Shown: positions 35,398 through 48,173, counted from the first letter of the stretch. The stretch: 64,000 bases of DNA from Lethocerus indicus (GCA_019843655.1 JACDQD010000009.1:2545204-2609203), one strand, 5' to 3'. The notes: a model not told the origin generated them from the sequence alone. Made by a program: numbers and translations.

Positions 35398-38300
35398 CAA
35401 AAACAGGTATATCAGATTTATTACTCCTTTATAAAATATTATATACTTATAACCTGTATATATAGCAATGATTTTACATAAACGACCAGGATTTGTACAG
35501 GTCACAGTCCTTTTACAAGCCGCATTACGTTTAGTGCCCACGTCTCAATCTCCCCATCGCATTTATATTTAGTTAAACTGGATTTAGCGAGGGGGCGATT
35601 TTTGTAAGTAAGAAAGAAGCGACATCGGTGTTTTCATACTCTCTGTCCTGTAATTTTCCCGGAAACGTTTTCCTGCCGGGACGATATCGCCGGACGCTAG
35701 AAGCCGTGTCCGAGATATAAGTTGTCCGGGCTTATAAGGGGGGGGGGCCGTACTGTGGGGCTTTGAATGTAATTCGTTGTATCGTCCGCGCTATTCCCGT
35801 ACCGCGCTCGTTCCGGGAGCAACGGGAGGCGTTATTATTTGGCCGAGGGAACGACCGAGTCCCTTCGTTCCATATCCCCGACTCCATAAAGCCCGTAATG
35901 CCAACCCCGAAGTCCGAACGCATATTCGGCAGAGTACAACTGTAAAAGGGAACTGTTTTGGGGGCATAAAAAGGTTTCCCTTTACGATATCGCCCTACAA
36001 ATTCATGAAAATATTTAGCTTATTAGCCGTTAAACGAAATAGGGACGTCATGCCCTATTCATAATACCGGTATGAGCTCTTCAAGTAGCGTTTCTTTAAT
36101 ACCCGAAACTCGTTAAAAAAACATCCGCCAGTTTGCTGCAACAGAAAAGAAGGAAATAATAAATAAATAAAGATCTGGGAAAGAAACGGAGGAGCAATGA
36201 CACTAAGCTGAAGAAGAAATGTAACAGGCCGACATATCGGATGGGAAGCCTCTTTTAGTAGACTTTCTGTATATTGAACTTTCGATTAGGAGTTCGTGTT
36301 GGGGTTGAAGCTGCCGTTCGGTATTCAGGTTGGATTTATCAGTCTGGAAAAGCACAAATAGCGGTAACTGACTCTTGACTATAGTCGAGCCCTTGTTACA
36401 CTTTATGACAATCGCTTCTCCACAGGATTCTTATCTATTGATGGGACGCCGTTCAGGATATTCGACGCTTGTATTACATAGACGGAGGAAATGCGATCGA
36501 AGACTGCGGAAGGCAATGGCGATAGTGATCTCCCGACCGTTACAAATAGCCCAATTAGATTTGGCACTGGAGTAATATGTTACTATTATTCATCGAAGGG
36601 GAAGGGAGATCGGGGGTAATCGCGGCTCGCCTAGCATAAATACTCATTCATTTGTCCGCGTCCTGTGCAATATGCGATTGCTGCTGCGCAAGGTTTCATT
36701 TAGATAAAGTAACATTAGTTAGTTACGATGACCGATAAATGAGTTGGGCCATCGAGGCGTAACATTGCTCGAGGGGATTGAAATTATCCAGCGTCTGTGA
36801 AACGTACTGAACACTACCCATGCATTATAGAATAATTATCTATATAACAATTAGTTACTATTATTATTAATGGCTACTAATTTATTGAAAAGTTATTAGT
36901 CCGTGGCCCGAGGTTAAAATAGATACCGCGCTCTTTTCGAGTGATTTAAAATCTATACTGATTCGAATATTGTGTTCCAAATGTAATGTTATGTAATCTT
37001 GTAATTATTCGTTCCCTACAACCGGTCGGATTAAGGTCGTTTGAGGCCCTTAAAATGAAAGAGAAAGTTGGGTAAAATAATCTAACAACATTCCCTGTAT
37101 AATTTCCGAATAATTTCCAGGTGTAACGTACATAGTCTTAGTTACGAGTCGGAGGTTTGATAAAAATCACGTGTAAACAAGTTTTAAGTCTGAAAGTTGA
37201 GGCTTGTTACAGAAAAAGAAAGTGCAGGATATTTTTTGGCGAATTCGAAATTGGAGACCAACGGATTAGTCTGGACACTATCAGTTGTATTTCATGGAAG
37301 CGTGCTGTCTGAACTAGTGATTTTAACTGAAATTAATGCCGCTTTTCATTTATATTGGTTATCGGTGGGGTTCCTTTTGGTCTGGGGCCACAAGCGACAG
37401 AGGCGCCCTTGATTGGGTTCGCTCATACCCGGGGGTGGAATCCTCGAAATGCGCCCAACAACGTCCGGCTGTTTTATTTTTTGTTTGTCTGCATTTCGGT
37501 CTAAGAATAAGCTCGAGACGAACTCCCTGTATAAATTTTTCCGAGTGGAAGCCCTTAACCTTTAGGCATTTCCCCGGCGGGTCGATCCCCCCTTCGCTTC
37601 GATGGGGATGGGGGTGTCTTGCACTTAACGCCACGAAATTATTGAAATCGTATAACTTACTCTCCGATTTGTTGAAAAATAAGATTTCGCAGGAAGGAAT
37701 TTTTCCAACAGCGATACGCAATCTCGCAAAGTGGATTAAAAATCGGACATAAAACGACATTACATTAAACATCTCCCATCGTCAAACGCCTTGCGTTTGG
37801 CAGAACAGGGATAGGGCGCTTTTCTCAGAAAACAGAAAATAAATATGTATTGAAATGTATTTTATGTACTGTGTACGACAGACGGAAAGCTCAGGATATT
37901 TGTATTGTTGAAAAATACCCGGTAACTAAAACGCTTTTCCGGAAAGGCTGAGAAAGGAAAATCGCGTAGCGGGTCTGTCGGAAAACGAAATATTCCTGTT
38001 ATATTCGCTCGACGGGATATTATTGGAGAAAAGTGGCCCGGAGCCGGGAGGAATTCATTCGAGCATTCGGGAGGAGACTTCCTTCGAACCTGGATGCGAA
38101 AGAGGAAAAAGTTAAGGACAAAAATAAGTTTTCTTATCTGTGAGGTTTCGAAAGGCCATCATTCTTCCGATCTCCACTGGACTATTACTGTAGGCGTATT
38201 TCTGAGGGTAACTTAAATGACTATCTACCGGTATAGGATAAGGCTGAAGATCTCTTAACCCAACTGACGATGGATTGAGGACGCAATGTATGGATGTGTT

Positions 38301-40575
38301 TCAATCTATGGAATAACCGAAAATTCCCGCATTTCAGGATAATTCTTCACGGCTATACGAGAAAAGGGTTTGAATAGATTGCGGGTTGTGCAGTAGGCCC
38401 TTCGCGAGCGAGGACTCCTGTGTAGGGTCACTGCTGTGGATGAGTCACTGCCGGCCGGACGTTTCTTATTTGGGAGTTCTTGGGAGTTTGTACGTTTGGT
38501 GCGGCCTCAAAACCAGTTTGAGCTCTCCCTCTCCGCTTAGAGGCCGGTTACAAGGCTCGTTTTTTCGGTTTTTTTTTTTTGGTGACCGACACCGGCCTTT
38601 GTCCGCGCCACTCTCCTTAAGCCGAAGAGAGGAAAGTACTACAAAAAATATTCGACTAAACCTGGTCAATTGTGAGGATTTTTCCCCTTCGCCGGTGCAC
38701 GTAACCCCCGTTGGCAATACTTTGTGACTCAAACACTATTAGACATCGAATTCTGATCGAATTATCCATAAACTGTAAAATTTGTGTACATCCGACTTAT
38801 AACAGTTTAACGATACATATATCAATCGCTAGTCTCATATTTATCTCGGTCAACACAATTTAAAATCACTTTTCAAAATGATCATCTTCAAAGATATTCT
38901 AAAGCAAATTCGTAAGTGAATTATATTACAATTTGAACTTTACTGATACCACAGATTAAGTCATGAATGGCAATTTGCACCTAGAAGAAGTAGTCTTGCG
39001 TATGTCTTGTATGTGTGGTAAAAATCATTTTACTGTATTGAATGAGAATAGGCAAGAAGTTTGGAGCTCTATTTGGTGCTCTTTGGAGGTCTGAAATATC
39101 TGGGCATCGGTTATCTGTGGGGTCATCCTGTCAGCACTATCATAATTCACAGAAATTATATGTATTATATTGTATAAAGTAGTATTTTGATATTACAATA
39201 AGGAAAAGTGTCTCGAATGTGATCGTCGATCCTCGACGTCTACGTGGCCCGCCATCTAACTCTGTACGATTGCGCCCCCGGGCGTCTGCTCCACAGTTGA
39301 ATCTTTTATGCAGAGCCGGGCACAATCCCGAATGGACGGCCGGGAAGAAATGAACCGGGAAATTTTATCGAGCGGATGCCGGCGATGGGGCGGAGGGCGC
39401 GCTCGGCCATAAAAAGGGATAGAGAGAGATGGGGATAGAGAGCGAGCGGGAGTTAGAGAGAGACAGAGAGATGCCGGGAATCAACGATGGGAAGGATAAT
39501 ATAAAAGGCAATAGGAAATCGGGATTGGCTCCTGCAAGTCGATAATACAGCCCGCTTCCGGTTAATCCGCAACCCCCTTCTATGTTAATCGCTCCTTATC
39601 TAACCGGGCCGCGGGGGTACACGCGCCGGGGTTGTGCGGCGTTGATAAGACTTAAAACCTGTACTCAATCCGAATACCCAACCGGGTTCACGGGGATTTG
39701 AACCCGGTACAATACCGGCCGATGCTCAATCCCCTTTTTGCAGGTGAATAAGCGCTCGTACACAATGTGTAGAGTTGCACCGTCGTGTCCTTTGTTTAAA
39801 CAATTTTGAATATTTTAATCGAATACATTGCGTTAAAATAATAATTAATATTGATTTGTTTGAAAATTGAATCACTTTTGACTGATACATCGAAAAATTC
39901 AATAAGGGTCACTTAGGTGCTCTGGAGCTAAAATGGCTTATTTAATCGATGCGATTTTTGCAACGTCATCTTGTCAACTTTAAGCTTATTTATACATGTA
40001 GAAAATTATCTATATCAGTCGTTGAAATTTGTCGAACTCTGTCCATAATTGCAAGGTTATACGAGAGTGTTTAACGATGGTATATTTCACACATTTCGGC
40101 CTATTTGTAATAAGTAAACTTTCACTTCTTTTGGTTCGTTCCATTTGGCCGTGACTATTTGTTCATTCCATATGATTCTAGGACCGTTAAGCATCGCCGC
40201 TTAGTTTGTATTAACCGGACTTATGCCCGGTGGAGTAGAGGAGTATCTTAATTTTCGTTTAAAATGGAATTTCCAACGGATGTGCATCCGTCACATTTGG
40301 GCCTGTGGATGGGCCTGTCGAGCCTGTGTTTAACAATGTGAGGGTGCCCTCTACCGGTACCTTAATAAATTACTCAGCGGTGTCGCGTGCTAATTAAACT
40401 CTGTCTTCCGTGCGCGGCTACCGTATTTATACGGCCCGAGTTTTATCCGATTTTGCCATCTATCGGTCGATCGGCGTCATAAGTATCGACCGAAATGGCG
40501 ATAGAAAAAAATAATTGCTTTTAATACCTGTTATAGTATGGAATAAGGAGATAAATTAAAATAAGTGGGTTAAAA
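35398..40575. other. Unassigned DNA, 5 kb
   Basis: The longest stretch without mobile elements apart from a tRNA-like remnant near 39.7 kb. The longest frames, 138 codons plus and 137 codons minus, overlap each other at 37336-37772, so at most one could be real and neither shows a domain. A purine-rich GAGAGA patch lies at about 39417-39475, and a small hairpin (CAAACGC with GCGTTTG) near 37783-37800. If host exons exist in this window, this is one of the few places with room for them, but none is supported. Confidence 0.4.
39681..39760 (-). repeat. tRNA-like remnant (SINE head?)
   Basis: On the minus strand GAGCATCGGCCGG is followed by CCGGGTTCAAATCCCCG, a good T-arm with a canonical polymerase III B box (GGTTCAAATCC). 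The A-box side and the anticodon arm are eroded. It may be a tRNA-derived SINE fragment or a tRNA pseudogene. Confidence 0.3.
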
Positions 40576-40588
40576 TGAAAATATTAAG

Positions 40589-40863
40589 TACCGTAGGTTT
40601 GTGGTGTTTCCGTCTCCTCTCGCTGATACGATCTTCTGCTAGACCGGTTTCGGCCGCTCGCCATCTTCAGTAGCGGTGTTAGTCACTGTCGGCACTTTGG
40701 ATCTTTTTCGGGGGCATCCTCACTGCACTGTGTCACTGTCACTTGTACTCAATAGCACAGTAACGAGATACGTATATACACACGAAACCGGTCTAGCAAA
40801 AGACCAAATCGACGAGAGGAGACCACTAACCTACGGTATTCCACAAAACGGGTATGTTAAACC
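40589..40863 (+). mobile_element. HP hairpin element, copy 8
   Basis: A 275-bp copy flanked by the perfect 13-bp direct repeat TGAAAATATTAAG at 40576-40588 and 40864-40876. The left end is the short type (TACCGTAGGTTTGTGG). The right end is the long type but shortened: ACCTACGGTATTCC jumps to ACAAAACGGGTATGTTAAAC, losing AACCCCTCGCAGACC. The right arm also lacks the AAGATGGCG block, so the hairpin is asymmetric. This is the clearest single example of the target duplication. Confidence 0.92.
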
Positions 40864-40876
40864 TGAAAATATTAAG

Positions 40877-41850
40877 GATTATAAAATTTCACCACCTTTT
40901 GCAACATCCTGTCCTTGCGTACAAAATTTTCCAGTCCGATATAACAAAATAATCAGACCCCGAAAACAGTATTCGAATCAAAAATGGTGTTTTTATTATT
41001 CTCAATGCAGTCTACTGGCTCGAGGGGGTAATATCTCGTAAGACAACCTATTTTTGATATGTCAATAAATTTCCAGAACGCTTCAGAATAGTTAGCCGTA
41101 ATTCAATATTTGGAGTTACCGTAAGTTGGAGGACGGCCGCAAAGTCGGACACTGGTCTTAATACGGCCCATTAGTGGTTTCGACATTGTTGAAATTCAGT
41201 TGTTTCCCCAGTGTTAAACCTCGTGTCGGTTGAATGATTTAGGTAGGGCCTACTACCGTTGAGGTTCAGGGGTGGGCTAAGCTTCTTGTCGGGAAGTTAT
41301 ATTGGGTAGGGGACTTGTCAAGTATGGAAGAAGTTGCGCGCGAGTTGCTTCTTGGGCGACTGGAGCCCCGGGGGGGGGTTTTGCTGTGATCGACCGCAAC
41401 TCCGATATCCACTCGGATTTCTATATCCCTTGTATTGGGGCGGGGTGTGTCTTCGACAACCCACAACTTCGTACGCTTCTTTACGAAATGATTTAGTTCG
41501 AACAATTTCATCCCTTTAAAGGAAATTTATGGAGATCTGAATATCTTAAACTGGACCGTAAGATTCCTGCCCCCGATTCATTAGAAATTATTTCGGATAT
41601 CATGTCAAGAAAAACTGGAATTCTTCAAAATGCATCATTAATTCTGACTAGCTTATCAGATTTGGAATCACTGAATCAACTGGCGGTTGAGGGTTGATTT
41701 TCATCCCCCTGAAACTATCCTGAAGCTGCTGAGAGATACAGTGTTTTCGCAAGAAAATTTAAAACCTATTACATACCTAGAGACAAGGACGATTATCAAT
41801 AAAAAAATACCCAGAGTGAGGATCCGGGAAAGTTTTTTAGTTTAAGTGCA
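40877..41850. other. Unassigned DNA
   Basis: No recognised gene; frames of 60 to 80 codons on both strands around 41266-41519 have no motif. Confidence 0.45.
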
Positions 41851-42140
41851 ATGCTATGGGGTTCCACCGAGACATCCGACATCGCTCGCATCCTTATTCC
41901 AGTCAAACGTCCTTCGTACCGTCCTTAATGCTCCCCCCCCCGGGTATGTTTCTAACCAAACAATCCACCATGACCAACATACAGACAGTTGACGAAGTCC
42001 TAATCCACTCGTCCGATCTTCTTAGCCCTTAGAATTGTTCTTGTGTCAAAAGTGCCGTCTTTGGGTGGTTTCTTTTATCACGGATACGCATGTGAAAAAA
42101 AATACAGACAGCGTTCGTACTTATAACATTCAATAAAAAA
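41851..42140 (+). mobile_element. LINE (Jockey-type) 3' end, copy F, with polyA signal
   Basis: Plus-strand copy beginning in ATGCTATGGGGTTCCACCGA (encoding LWGSTETSDIA) and keeping the 3' untranslated region to its terminus. The 3' region runs GTCAAAAGTGCCGTCTTTGG, CTTTTATCACGG, GTACTTATAACATTC and ends at AATAAA (42132-42137) with a short A run. This fixes the 3' end of the LINE. The coding part is frame-broken near the C-rich run at 41933-41943. Confidence 0.87.
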
Positions 42141-42695
42141 AGATATTAAGGTAGTGTTTAAATGTCATTTACGGCGCTATTAAATGACGACACTATAGCG
42201 CTTTTTAAACCTTCGGGGGCTGGTCTTCTATATATATATATGCCGACGTCAAAATCCTTTCTGGATATATGAAAGGGGGGCCCGACCGACCGTGATAAAC
42301 AGAGATGGAGCCGGGGACACAAAAGGGTTTTCGGTAAAGGCGAATGGGAGAGCTCCGGCTCCGGATATTGATCCCGCGCCATCCCTCGGGGTCCCAACTC
42401 CCCGGCGGGACCCCCGTCCCACGTTTTCCGACTCCCCAAACCCGTCACATACATACACACATATCTATCCGCGTACCCATTTATGTATTTAATGTACGTC
42501 GATATTTGTCCGCTAGTTCTGAATTGTCCCTACCGCAGACAGCGCACAACCTGCCACGTGGTGGAACCCCTACCATTTTAGTAAACAGTGAACTCCAACC
42601 TACAGATATTATGGTACCTAAAAGATACTCTTTACGATGTATTAATGAATACAGACCAAAGAGTTTATTATTATTTTCAAAAAAAATGCCTCATA
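42141..42695. other. Unassigned DNA
   Basis: No recognised gene between two LINE copies. A 152-codon plus-strand frame (42344-42802) runs into the neighbouring LINE's antisense and has no domain. Confidence 0.45.
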
Positions 42696-43258
42696 CAGTT
42701 ATAAGTGCAATCGATACATGTATATTTTTCGCGTGTTTGTCTCGACAAAGAAACCAGACGATGATGGCGCTTTTGACACGATTTAACTACTGCCCGAGGT
42801 GATCTCTGGGCCGGTGGCGTTTAAGCCCTCGTGGTGGGGAGGAAAGGGACTGAACGAGTGGATTTGGATGAGGAGAAAGGCGGGAGTGGAACTTCGGGAA
42901 CCGGGAATTTGCGACTTCGTCGACTGTCGGTATGTTGAGGTCATGGTGGATTGTGTGGTTAGAAACATACCGGGGGGAGCATTAAGGATGGTGCGAAGGA
43001 CTTCTGATTGAAATCTCTGGATGCGAGCGATGTCGGATGTCTCGGTGGAACCCCATAGCTCTATACCGTATGTCCGTGTCGGTTTGAGTATCGCTTTGTA
43101 TATTGTTAGTTTGTTACTTAGGGTCAATTTCGATGTCCGTTTTAGTAATGGCCTTAAGAGTCCAAATTTTCTGTTTAAGTCGATTCTTTTGAGTCGGGTG
43201 TGGGGATTCGACGTGTCGTTTGTCGAGGTGGAGCGCAAGATAGCGAATCTGCTGTTGG
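42696..43258 (-). mobile_element. LINE (Jockey-type) 3' end, copy G
   Basis: The longest LINE copy. A 151-codon minus-strand frame (42783-43238) encodes TRLKRIDLNRKFGLLRPLLK, RTSKLTLSNKLTIYKAILKP, TRTYGIELWGSTETSDIARI and QRFQSEVLRTILNAPPG, then slips frame at a C run. In Jockey-clade ORF2 this region follows the reverse transcriptase and ends with a cysteine-rich tail, not seen here. The 3' region (42696-42830) belongs to the second 3' subtype, with GACGATGATGGCGCTTTTGA. The element is 5' truncated near GGTGGAGCGCAAGATAGCG and non-functional. Confidence 0.88.
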
Positions 43259-43432
43259 TTAAAAAAAATAGTTTAAACGACAGAGTTTAATGATAATATT
43301 GTTTAGTGGTATCTCGCCTCCACACGTGAGGGGATAGGGCGCTTTGTTCCGGTAGTGAGGAAACGTCTCCCCGAAGGAGGAAAGAATGAGCCCGCTGTGA
43401 AATTTAAGTTCAAAGAACTAGTCCCTCTAGTT

Positions 43433-43459
43433 AGACCGGTTTCGGTTGTACTCGGGGTG
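43433..43459 (+). mobile_element. HP fragment
   Basis: Only TTAGACCGGTTTCGGTTGTA survives, an isolated inner-arm block. Confidence 0.6.
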
Positions 43460-44168
43460 ACGACAGAGTACCGAAATCCTGGTATTCCGTAAGGGATACA
43501 TTTCGAAACTATCGCCCAAATCCCCGAGCGTTTATAATCAAGTCGGAAAGGGAGCAGGGCGGGTCCGGTTTCGCGACGACGCCACGTGCGATGACGGCCA
43601 TTGTGCGGTACAATGGTATGCGGTATATATGGGGGGACTCCGCATTGGCGGTGAAATTCCAAACTCCATTATTGGGCAAACAATGATTGACTATTCGGAC
43701 CCCTCTGCCCAGTGTGATGAAGGCACAAAACCGGTCCTGGGTTTGCCTGCTGGGTACGCCCAGCTAAATCCCTTATTTGAGCCGCCTTGTTTCCCGCTCC
43801 GGTTATTTACCTTCCCAACATCCGATCCAATTCACAAATTGGGTTTAACTCTAGCGTATTTGCAGATGGGGCGGGGTTGGGAAGTCCCCGACCGAGGTAT
43901 TTGATTACTTTACCAGTTTAAGATACTAAGATTTTAATACAGCGAATGCGAAGGAAAATTCCAGTCTCGACAAAGTACAAAGATACGTGTATGTGTCAGT
44001 AAGTGTCTCGTGCACTGTCGTCGTGTTGATGGTCAGAAAATTCGACATTTCATAAAAACTACAGGCGGATATTTTGGTGAATGAAAAGACGATGGTCAAA
44101 ATTGAACAATATGTAGACAATTTGATGTCGACGGGACATTGGGAACCGAACCCCGCAGTAATATTTTG
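43460..44168. other. Unassigned DNA
   Basis: No recognised feature; frames of about 90-120 codons have no motif. Confidence 0.45.
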
Positions 44169-44356
44169 ACGTACCTGTTGTGGTCTGCGAGGGGTTGGAA
44201 TACCGTAGATTTGTTGTTTTTGTCTCCTCTCGCTGGTTTGGTCTTTTGCCGGACCGGTTTCGGCAGCTCGCCATCTTCAGTAGCGCTGTTAGTCTATACA
44301 ACATGTGCACTGCACTGACAGTACAGGTGACTGTGGCAGTGCAGTGAGGATGCACG
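44169..44356 (-). mobile_element. HP hairpin element, copy 9 (right arm lost)
   Basis: The long end is on the left (ACGTACCTGTTGTGGTCTGC, GAGGGGTTGGAATACCGTAG), followed by a near-complete left arm through CTCGCCATCTTCAGTAGC. After TGTTAGTC the loop is altered (TATACAACATGTGCAC). Only GTGCAGTGAGGATGC of the right arm remains. Confidence 0.8.
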
Positions 44357-45325
44357 AGGAACACAGGGTGCTTTACTTGGAAAAGATGAAAATTATTCCC
44401 AACGATAATTCTTGGGGGAGCACCAAGGCAAGAATGGGCCCGCGATGAAGAGGTATTAATTAGTGAAGGATAAAGAACCTTAACACAGTGCCAACCAGAA
44501 GAGAATTAACTGGATAAATGGAAGGGTTCTTTCCTCATTGATCCACTTTCACTGGATATTGTACATTGCTCGGAAACAAAGAGAATTAAAAGGTAAATAT
44601 ACCAATCTCCAGGTAGTGTTTATACTCGAAACTTTCATAAATTCCACCTGGGAGAAGGGAATTAACTGAATAAACAGTGTACAAGGAGCGGAAGCGGTAG
44701 ACTGGAAAAATTGAGATAGATCTGACAGTTTTTGTTCGATGAGAGTCGGTGGGAAAAAATAATAATCCCGAATCCCTGATTCGTGCTTTCAGTATTAGCG
44801 CCCAATCCCCCCCCCCCTGGGGGGATAATCCCTTAGTGTCCGTTTGTTCCCGGATAGTAGAGGGATGAATCGGTCCTATCTCTAAGGGCTGTTTATCACT
44901 CCTGAACCTCCGCCCATTGTTCGCCCCCCCATTTATTTACCCATTGCCACTCCTTACTGTCGTCCGCACATTTGACGCCCCGTGAGTGGTAAAATGGGAG
45001 AAAATGGGTTACTCCCATTGAGTCTTCGGTTATTTGGATCGACCGGAATTTGGACGAAAGGAGCGTTATACGATAGAACAACGTGTTTGATAATAAAATA
45101 CATTAATAATTCATGTGTGGGTTGGCCCTAATGTTTATTAATTTGATAGATTTACAGATGTACTAATATAGGACAAAAGGGAGTAACTAGTTTATTATAA
45201 GCTTCATTAAAAAAACACCAATCTCGCAAAGTAGGATTAATGCGTTTGTAATACAGTATGAAAATAAGGGAAGGAAAAGTTATAATTCTGATTAGGGAAA
45301 TTTATGATCCTCCAAGAAAATGTGG
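44357..45325. other. Unassigned DNA
   Basis: No gene. GAATTAACTGGATAAA (about 44512) and GAATTAACTGAATAAA (about 44661) form a loose direct repeat. Confidence 0.45.
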
Positions 45326-45537
45326 CTACCGGTTCGGCTGCTCGCCATCTTCAGTAGCTGTTGGCACTTTGGATGTTTTTCGGGCATCCTCACTGCACTG
45401 TGTCACTGTCACTTGTACTGTCATTAACACTGCTGCTGAAGATGGCGAGCAGCCGAAACCGGCCTGTAGAGGAGACAGAACGCCACAAACCTACGGTATT
45501 CCAACCCCTCGCAGACCACAAAACGGGTATGTGAAAC
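45326..45537 (+). mobile_element. HP hairpin element, copy 10 (left end lost)
   Basis: It starts inside the left arm at ACCGGTTCGGCTGCTCGCCA, then has ATGTTTTTCGGGCATCCTCA and CACTGTCACTTGTACTGTC. A right arm with CTGAAGATGGCGAGCAGCCG follows, and the long end is complete (CAACCCCTCGCAGACCACAA, GGGTATGTGAAAC). Confidence 0.82.
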
Positions 45538-46088
45538 TTTACTGTCTTGAGTATGTTAAGCTTTTCACTCGAAGTTTTAAAACAAAATTTTTTGTACAGT
45601 ATACGCTGTGCTTTCCGTCGAAAAATCTGTTGGGACGAATTTTAACCTTAGGTACTTGGCCAGAGTCAGTGCGAATTTCTGCTGGGATGCTTAAGGGAGC
45701 CGACTAAGCTACGGCCTAAGCAAGGGCTGCATTGTGTCGGGGTCCGCCGTTGCACCTCCAACCGCCCAACAATAGTTCCAATTAGTCGACCTCTCGTCGC
45801 ATTTAACCCTGCTAGAACACCTTGCACCCTGAACTCTAATTGATAATTAAAAGGCCGGTTGATAAGTGAGTCCCTGTGGAATTTCCCCCGTGGAATTATA
45901 ACGCAGCGCGGGGCCAAAGCCCTATTAATGAACTCGTGCCGGTTGGCGCTAATTAATTGTCGTTAATAATTTATTTATTTTCTAATCATCTCCAGAATCG
46001 CTACCAAGTTGGTCGATAATATTATTGATAGATATATTGAGAATTGATTAATTAATAAATGGCTCCCTCCCTTCGATTCGCTGTCCCT
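45538..46088. other. Unassigned DNA
   Basis: No recognised feature. Confidence 0.5.
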
Positions 46089-46142
46089 ACCCGCTGGTTT
46101 TGTCTCCAGCTAGACCGGTTTCGGCTGCTCATCATCCTCAGT
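46089..46142 (+). mobile_element. HP fragment
   Basis: TACCCGCTGGTTTTGTCTCC, AGCTAGACCGGTTTCGGCTG and CTCATCATCCTCAGTA follow the left arm in order; no right arm is present. Confidence 0.7.
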
Positions 46143-46335
46143 ATGTGCCAGTGTAGCGACAGAATAGACGGAATGCCCCACAGCTGAATATAGTCAAGAC
46201 TGTAGTCGAAATCAGTTTTCAAAGCTGTAACTGCTTTATCCTTAAGTTGGCCTATTCGCCGGACATAAAGAATGTTCTGAGATATTTCCTACGCACTCCG
46301 ACTTGAGGAGAAGTTCGATTTATTTCGGTGTAAAT

Positions 46336-46680
46336 CGGCCCATAAATGCGGTTTTCAGGCCCAAAAATTCTGTTTTTAGGCCCGAAAATTAGGTTAGGCG
46401 CAAAATCGGTCCAAAATGCGGTTTTTAGGTTCAAAATGGGCCCAAAAATGCGGTTTTTAGGTTCAAAATCGGCACAAAAATACGGTTTTAGGCGCAAAAT
46501 GTGGTAAAACTGTGGTTTTTAGGCTCAAAATAGGGCCTAAAATACGGTTTTTAGGACCCAAATTTGCCCAAAAATGCTGTTTTTTGGCCCAAAAATGAGG
46601 TTTAATGGCGCAAAATCGGCCCAAAAATGCAATTTTTAGGCCCAAAAATTAGGTTTTTAGGCGCAATATCGGCCCATAAG
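46336..46680. repeat. Minisatellite of about 32-bp units
   Basis: About ten diverged units of the type GCCCAAAAATGCGGTTTTTA plus GGCGCAAAATCG. Units differ at GCGG/TTAGG/CTG and at GGCGCAAAA/GGTTCAAAA, and some half-units occur. Because many units are near 33 bases, the minus strand stays open in overlapping frames that translate to repeats such as KNRIFGPKNRIFGPI. I see no start, signal or conserved codon pattern that would make these frames real. Higher-order alternation of unit types suggests amplification by unequal exchange. Confidence 0.88.
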
Positions 46681-47864
46681 TGTTTCCCTGAAATTCTGTA
46701 GTGAAACGCCCGATAGTTTTCGTCTCTCCCCGTAGGCCTGTTTTTTGTGGAAACTCTGTTTCGTGCTGTGCGCTTCGCGGGGAAAGTTAACTTTAAGAAA
46801 AAAGACGCTCCAGGTTGACAACTTTCTATAATATTTTTTGAACGCACTTGACGATTGAAGACGACGGATGGTAGAAAACTCGACCGCGACTAACCGTTAG
46901 AAACGATGAAAGGGGACCAGAGAATTTTGTCGAGATTGTAATTATACAAAAAAACTTTTATCGAAAGCATAATTGCGTTCAACAGCATAACTCATTTCAT
47001 TACACGAATTATGCTTATTGGTATTGTCAATATGATGAAACTAGATAATTTTATATCGGTTTTTCCAATCCGGTTACTAGTTAATCTCACTACAAAGCCC
47101 CTGACCGGATACCGCCCCCCCCGTATAATTCGATTTTAAATCCTTTAGTGTTTAATGGACTGGTTTTTTGCTCTACCTATTCAACGAACCGTACCATCTG
47201 TGCCCGATACGTCCGTCCGTTCTCCTCTTTGAAAGAGGTACGGGGGCGCGGTAAATAAACTCTTGGGCTAACGCGTTTCCGATTGACCGAAACACAAATC
47301 GTCCGTTCGGCTTCAATCGAAGGGGAAAACGTTTCACACGGCACGGTATTTCTGCCTTTTGAAACAGTTCCGATCGTTCCAAATTTAGATGGGATTCATT
47401 TCACACGGAGTATGGATATCTGCCCGGCTTAATGACCAACAGCAGTACCATTCCGGTACTAATAAGGTGGATCAGTTTTTTTAATGTTGCAGTTTCAGGG
47501 TTTAAAATTAAAACCTTATAGGGAACTCGCAAAACTGATTGACAAAAATACCTGATATAATATTAAGTTATTTTGTAATTGTTTAATATAGGGTTTAACA
47601 GAAATTCCTTCGTCTGTAATTTACCAGTAAAATGTTATGTGTACCTCACAAATCCACAGCGGAATGAATGATAGCGTAGCCTCGAGCTATAAATACGACA
47701 ACCGAGAATAAGCGCATACCTTCGGCCTTACTGCGGAGAGTCAGTTTCTGCGAGCAGTTTTATTTTAAATCTGTGCATATATACAGAGACACTCCCAAAT
47801 TTACGCATGAGTTCGGTTCCGGAGGACTGTTCGTGAGTCATTAATCATTATCGAGGACACTGAG
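46681..47864. other. Unassigned DNA
   Basis: No recognised gene, RNA or repeat. Confidence 0.5.
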
Positions 47865-48173
47865 ATATCGTAGGTTTGTGGTGTTTCTGTCTCCTCTCGC
47901 TGCCCGTTCGGTCTTTTGCTGGACCGGTTTCGGCTGCTCGCCATCCTCAGTAGCGGTGTTGGTCACTGTCGGCACTTTGGATGTTCTTCGGGCATCCTCA
48001 CTGCGCTGTCACTTGTACTGCCATTCGTGTCTTTCACTGATCGGTCTTTTGCTAGACCGGTTCGCCAGACCGAAAAAAGCGATAACAAGACCTCCACAGT
48101 GACTACTGAAGGTGGCGAGCAGCCGAAACCGGTCTAGCAAAAGAACAAACTGGCGAGATGAGACAAAACGGGT
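47865..48173 (+). mobile_element. HP hairpin element, copy 11 (variant loop)
   Basis: The left end is short type (TATCGTAGGTTTGTGGTG). After TCACTTGTACTGCC the loop carries an extra TCTTTCACTGATCGGTCTTT, TGCTAGACCGGTTCGCCAGA, CCGAAAAAAGCGATAACAAG block, a second internal palindrome also found in the 56.4-kb copy. The right arm includes CTGAAGGTGGCGAGCAGCCG and ends GAGACAAAACGGGTG, where most of the long end is deleted. Confidence 0.82.

Noticed and set aside
37336..37772. Overlapping 138- and 137-codon frames on opposite strands
   Set aside because: Complete sense/antisense overlap without motifs; at most one could be real and nothing favours either.
42344..42802. 152-codon plus-strand frame
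   Set aside because: Its end is antisense to the 42.7-kb LINE copy and the rest has no motif.
37803..43340. Shared GATAGGGCGCTTT at 37.8 and 43.3 kb as a repeat
   Set aside because: Identity is limited to about 14 bases with no flanking similarity.
46252..46847. Repetitive protein on the minus strand
   Set aside because: The frames are a by-product of a minisatellite with near-33-bp units; three separate shifted frames and no start context.
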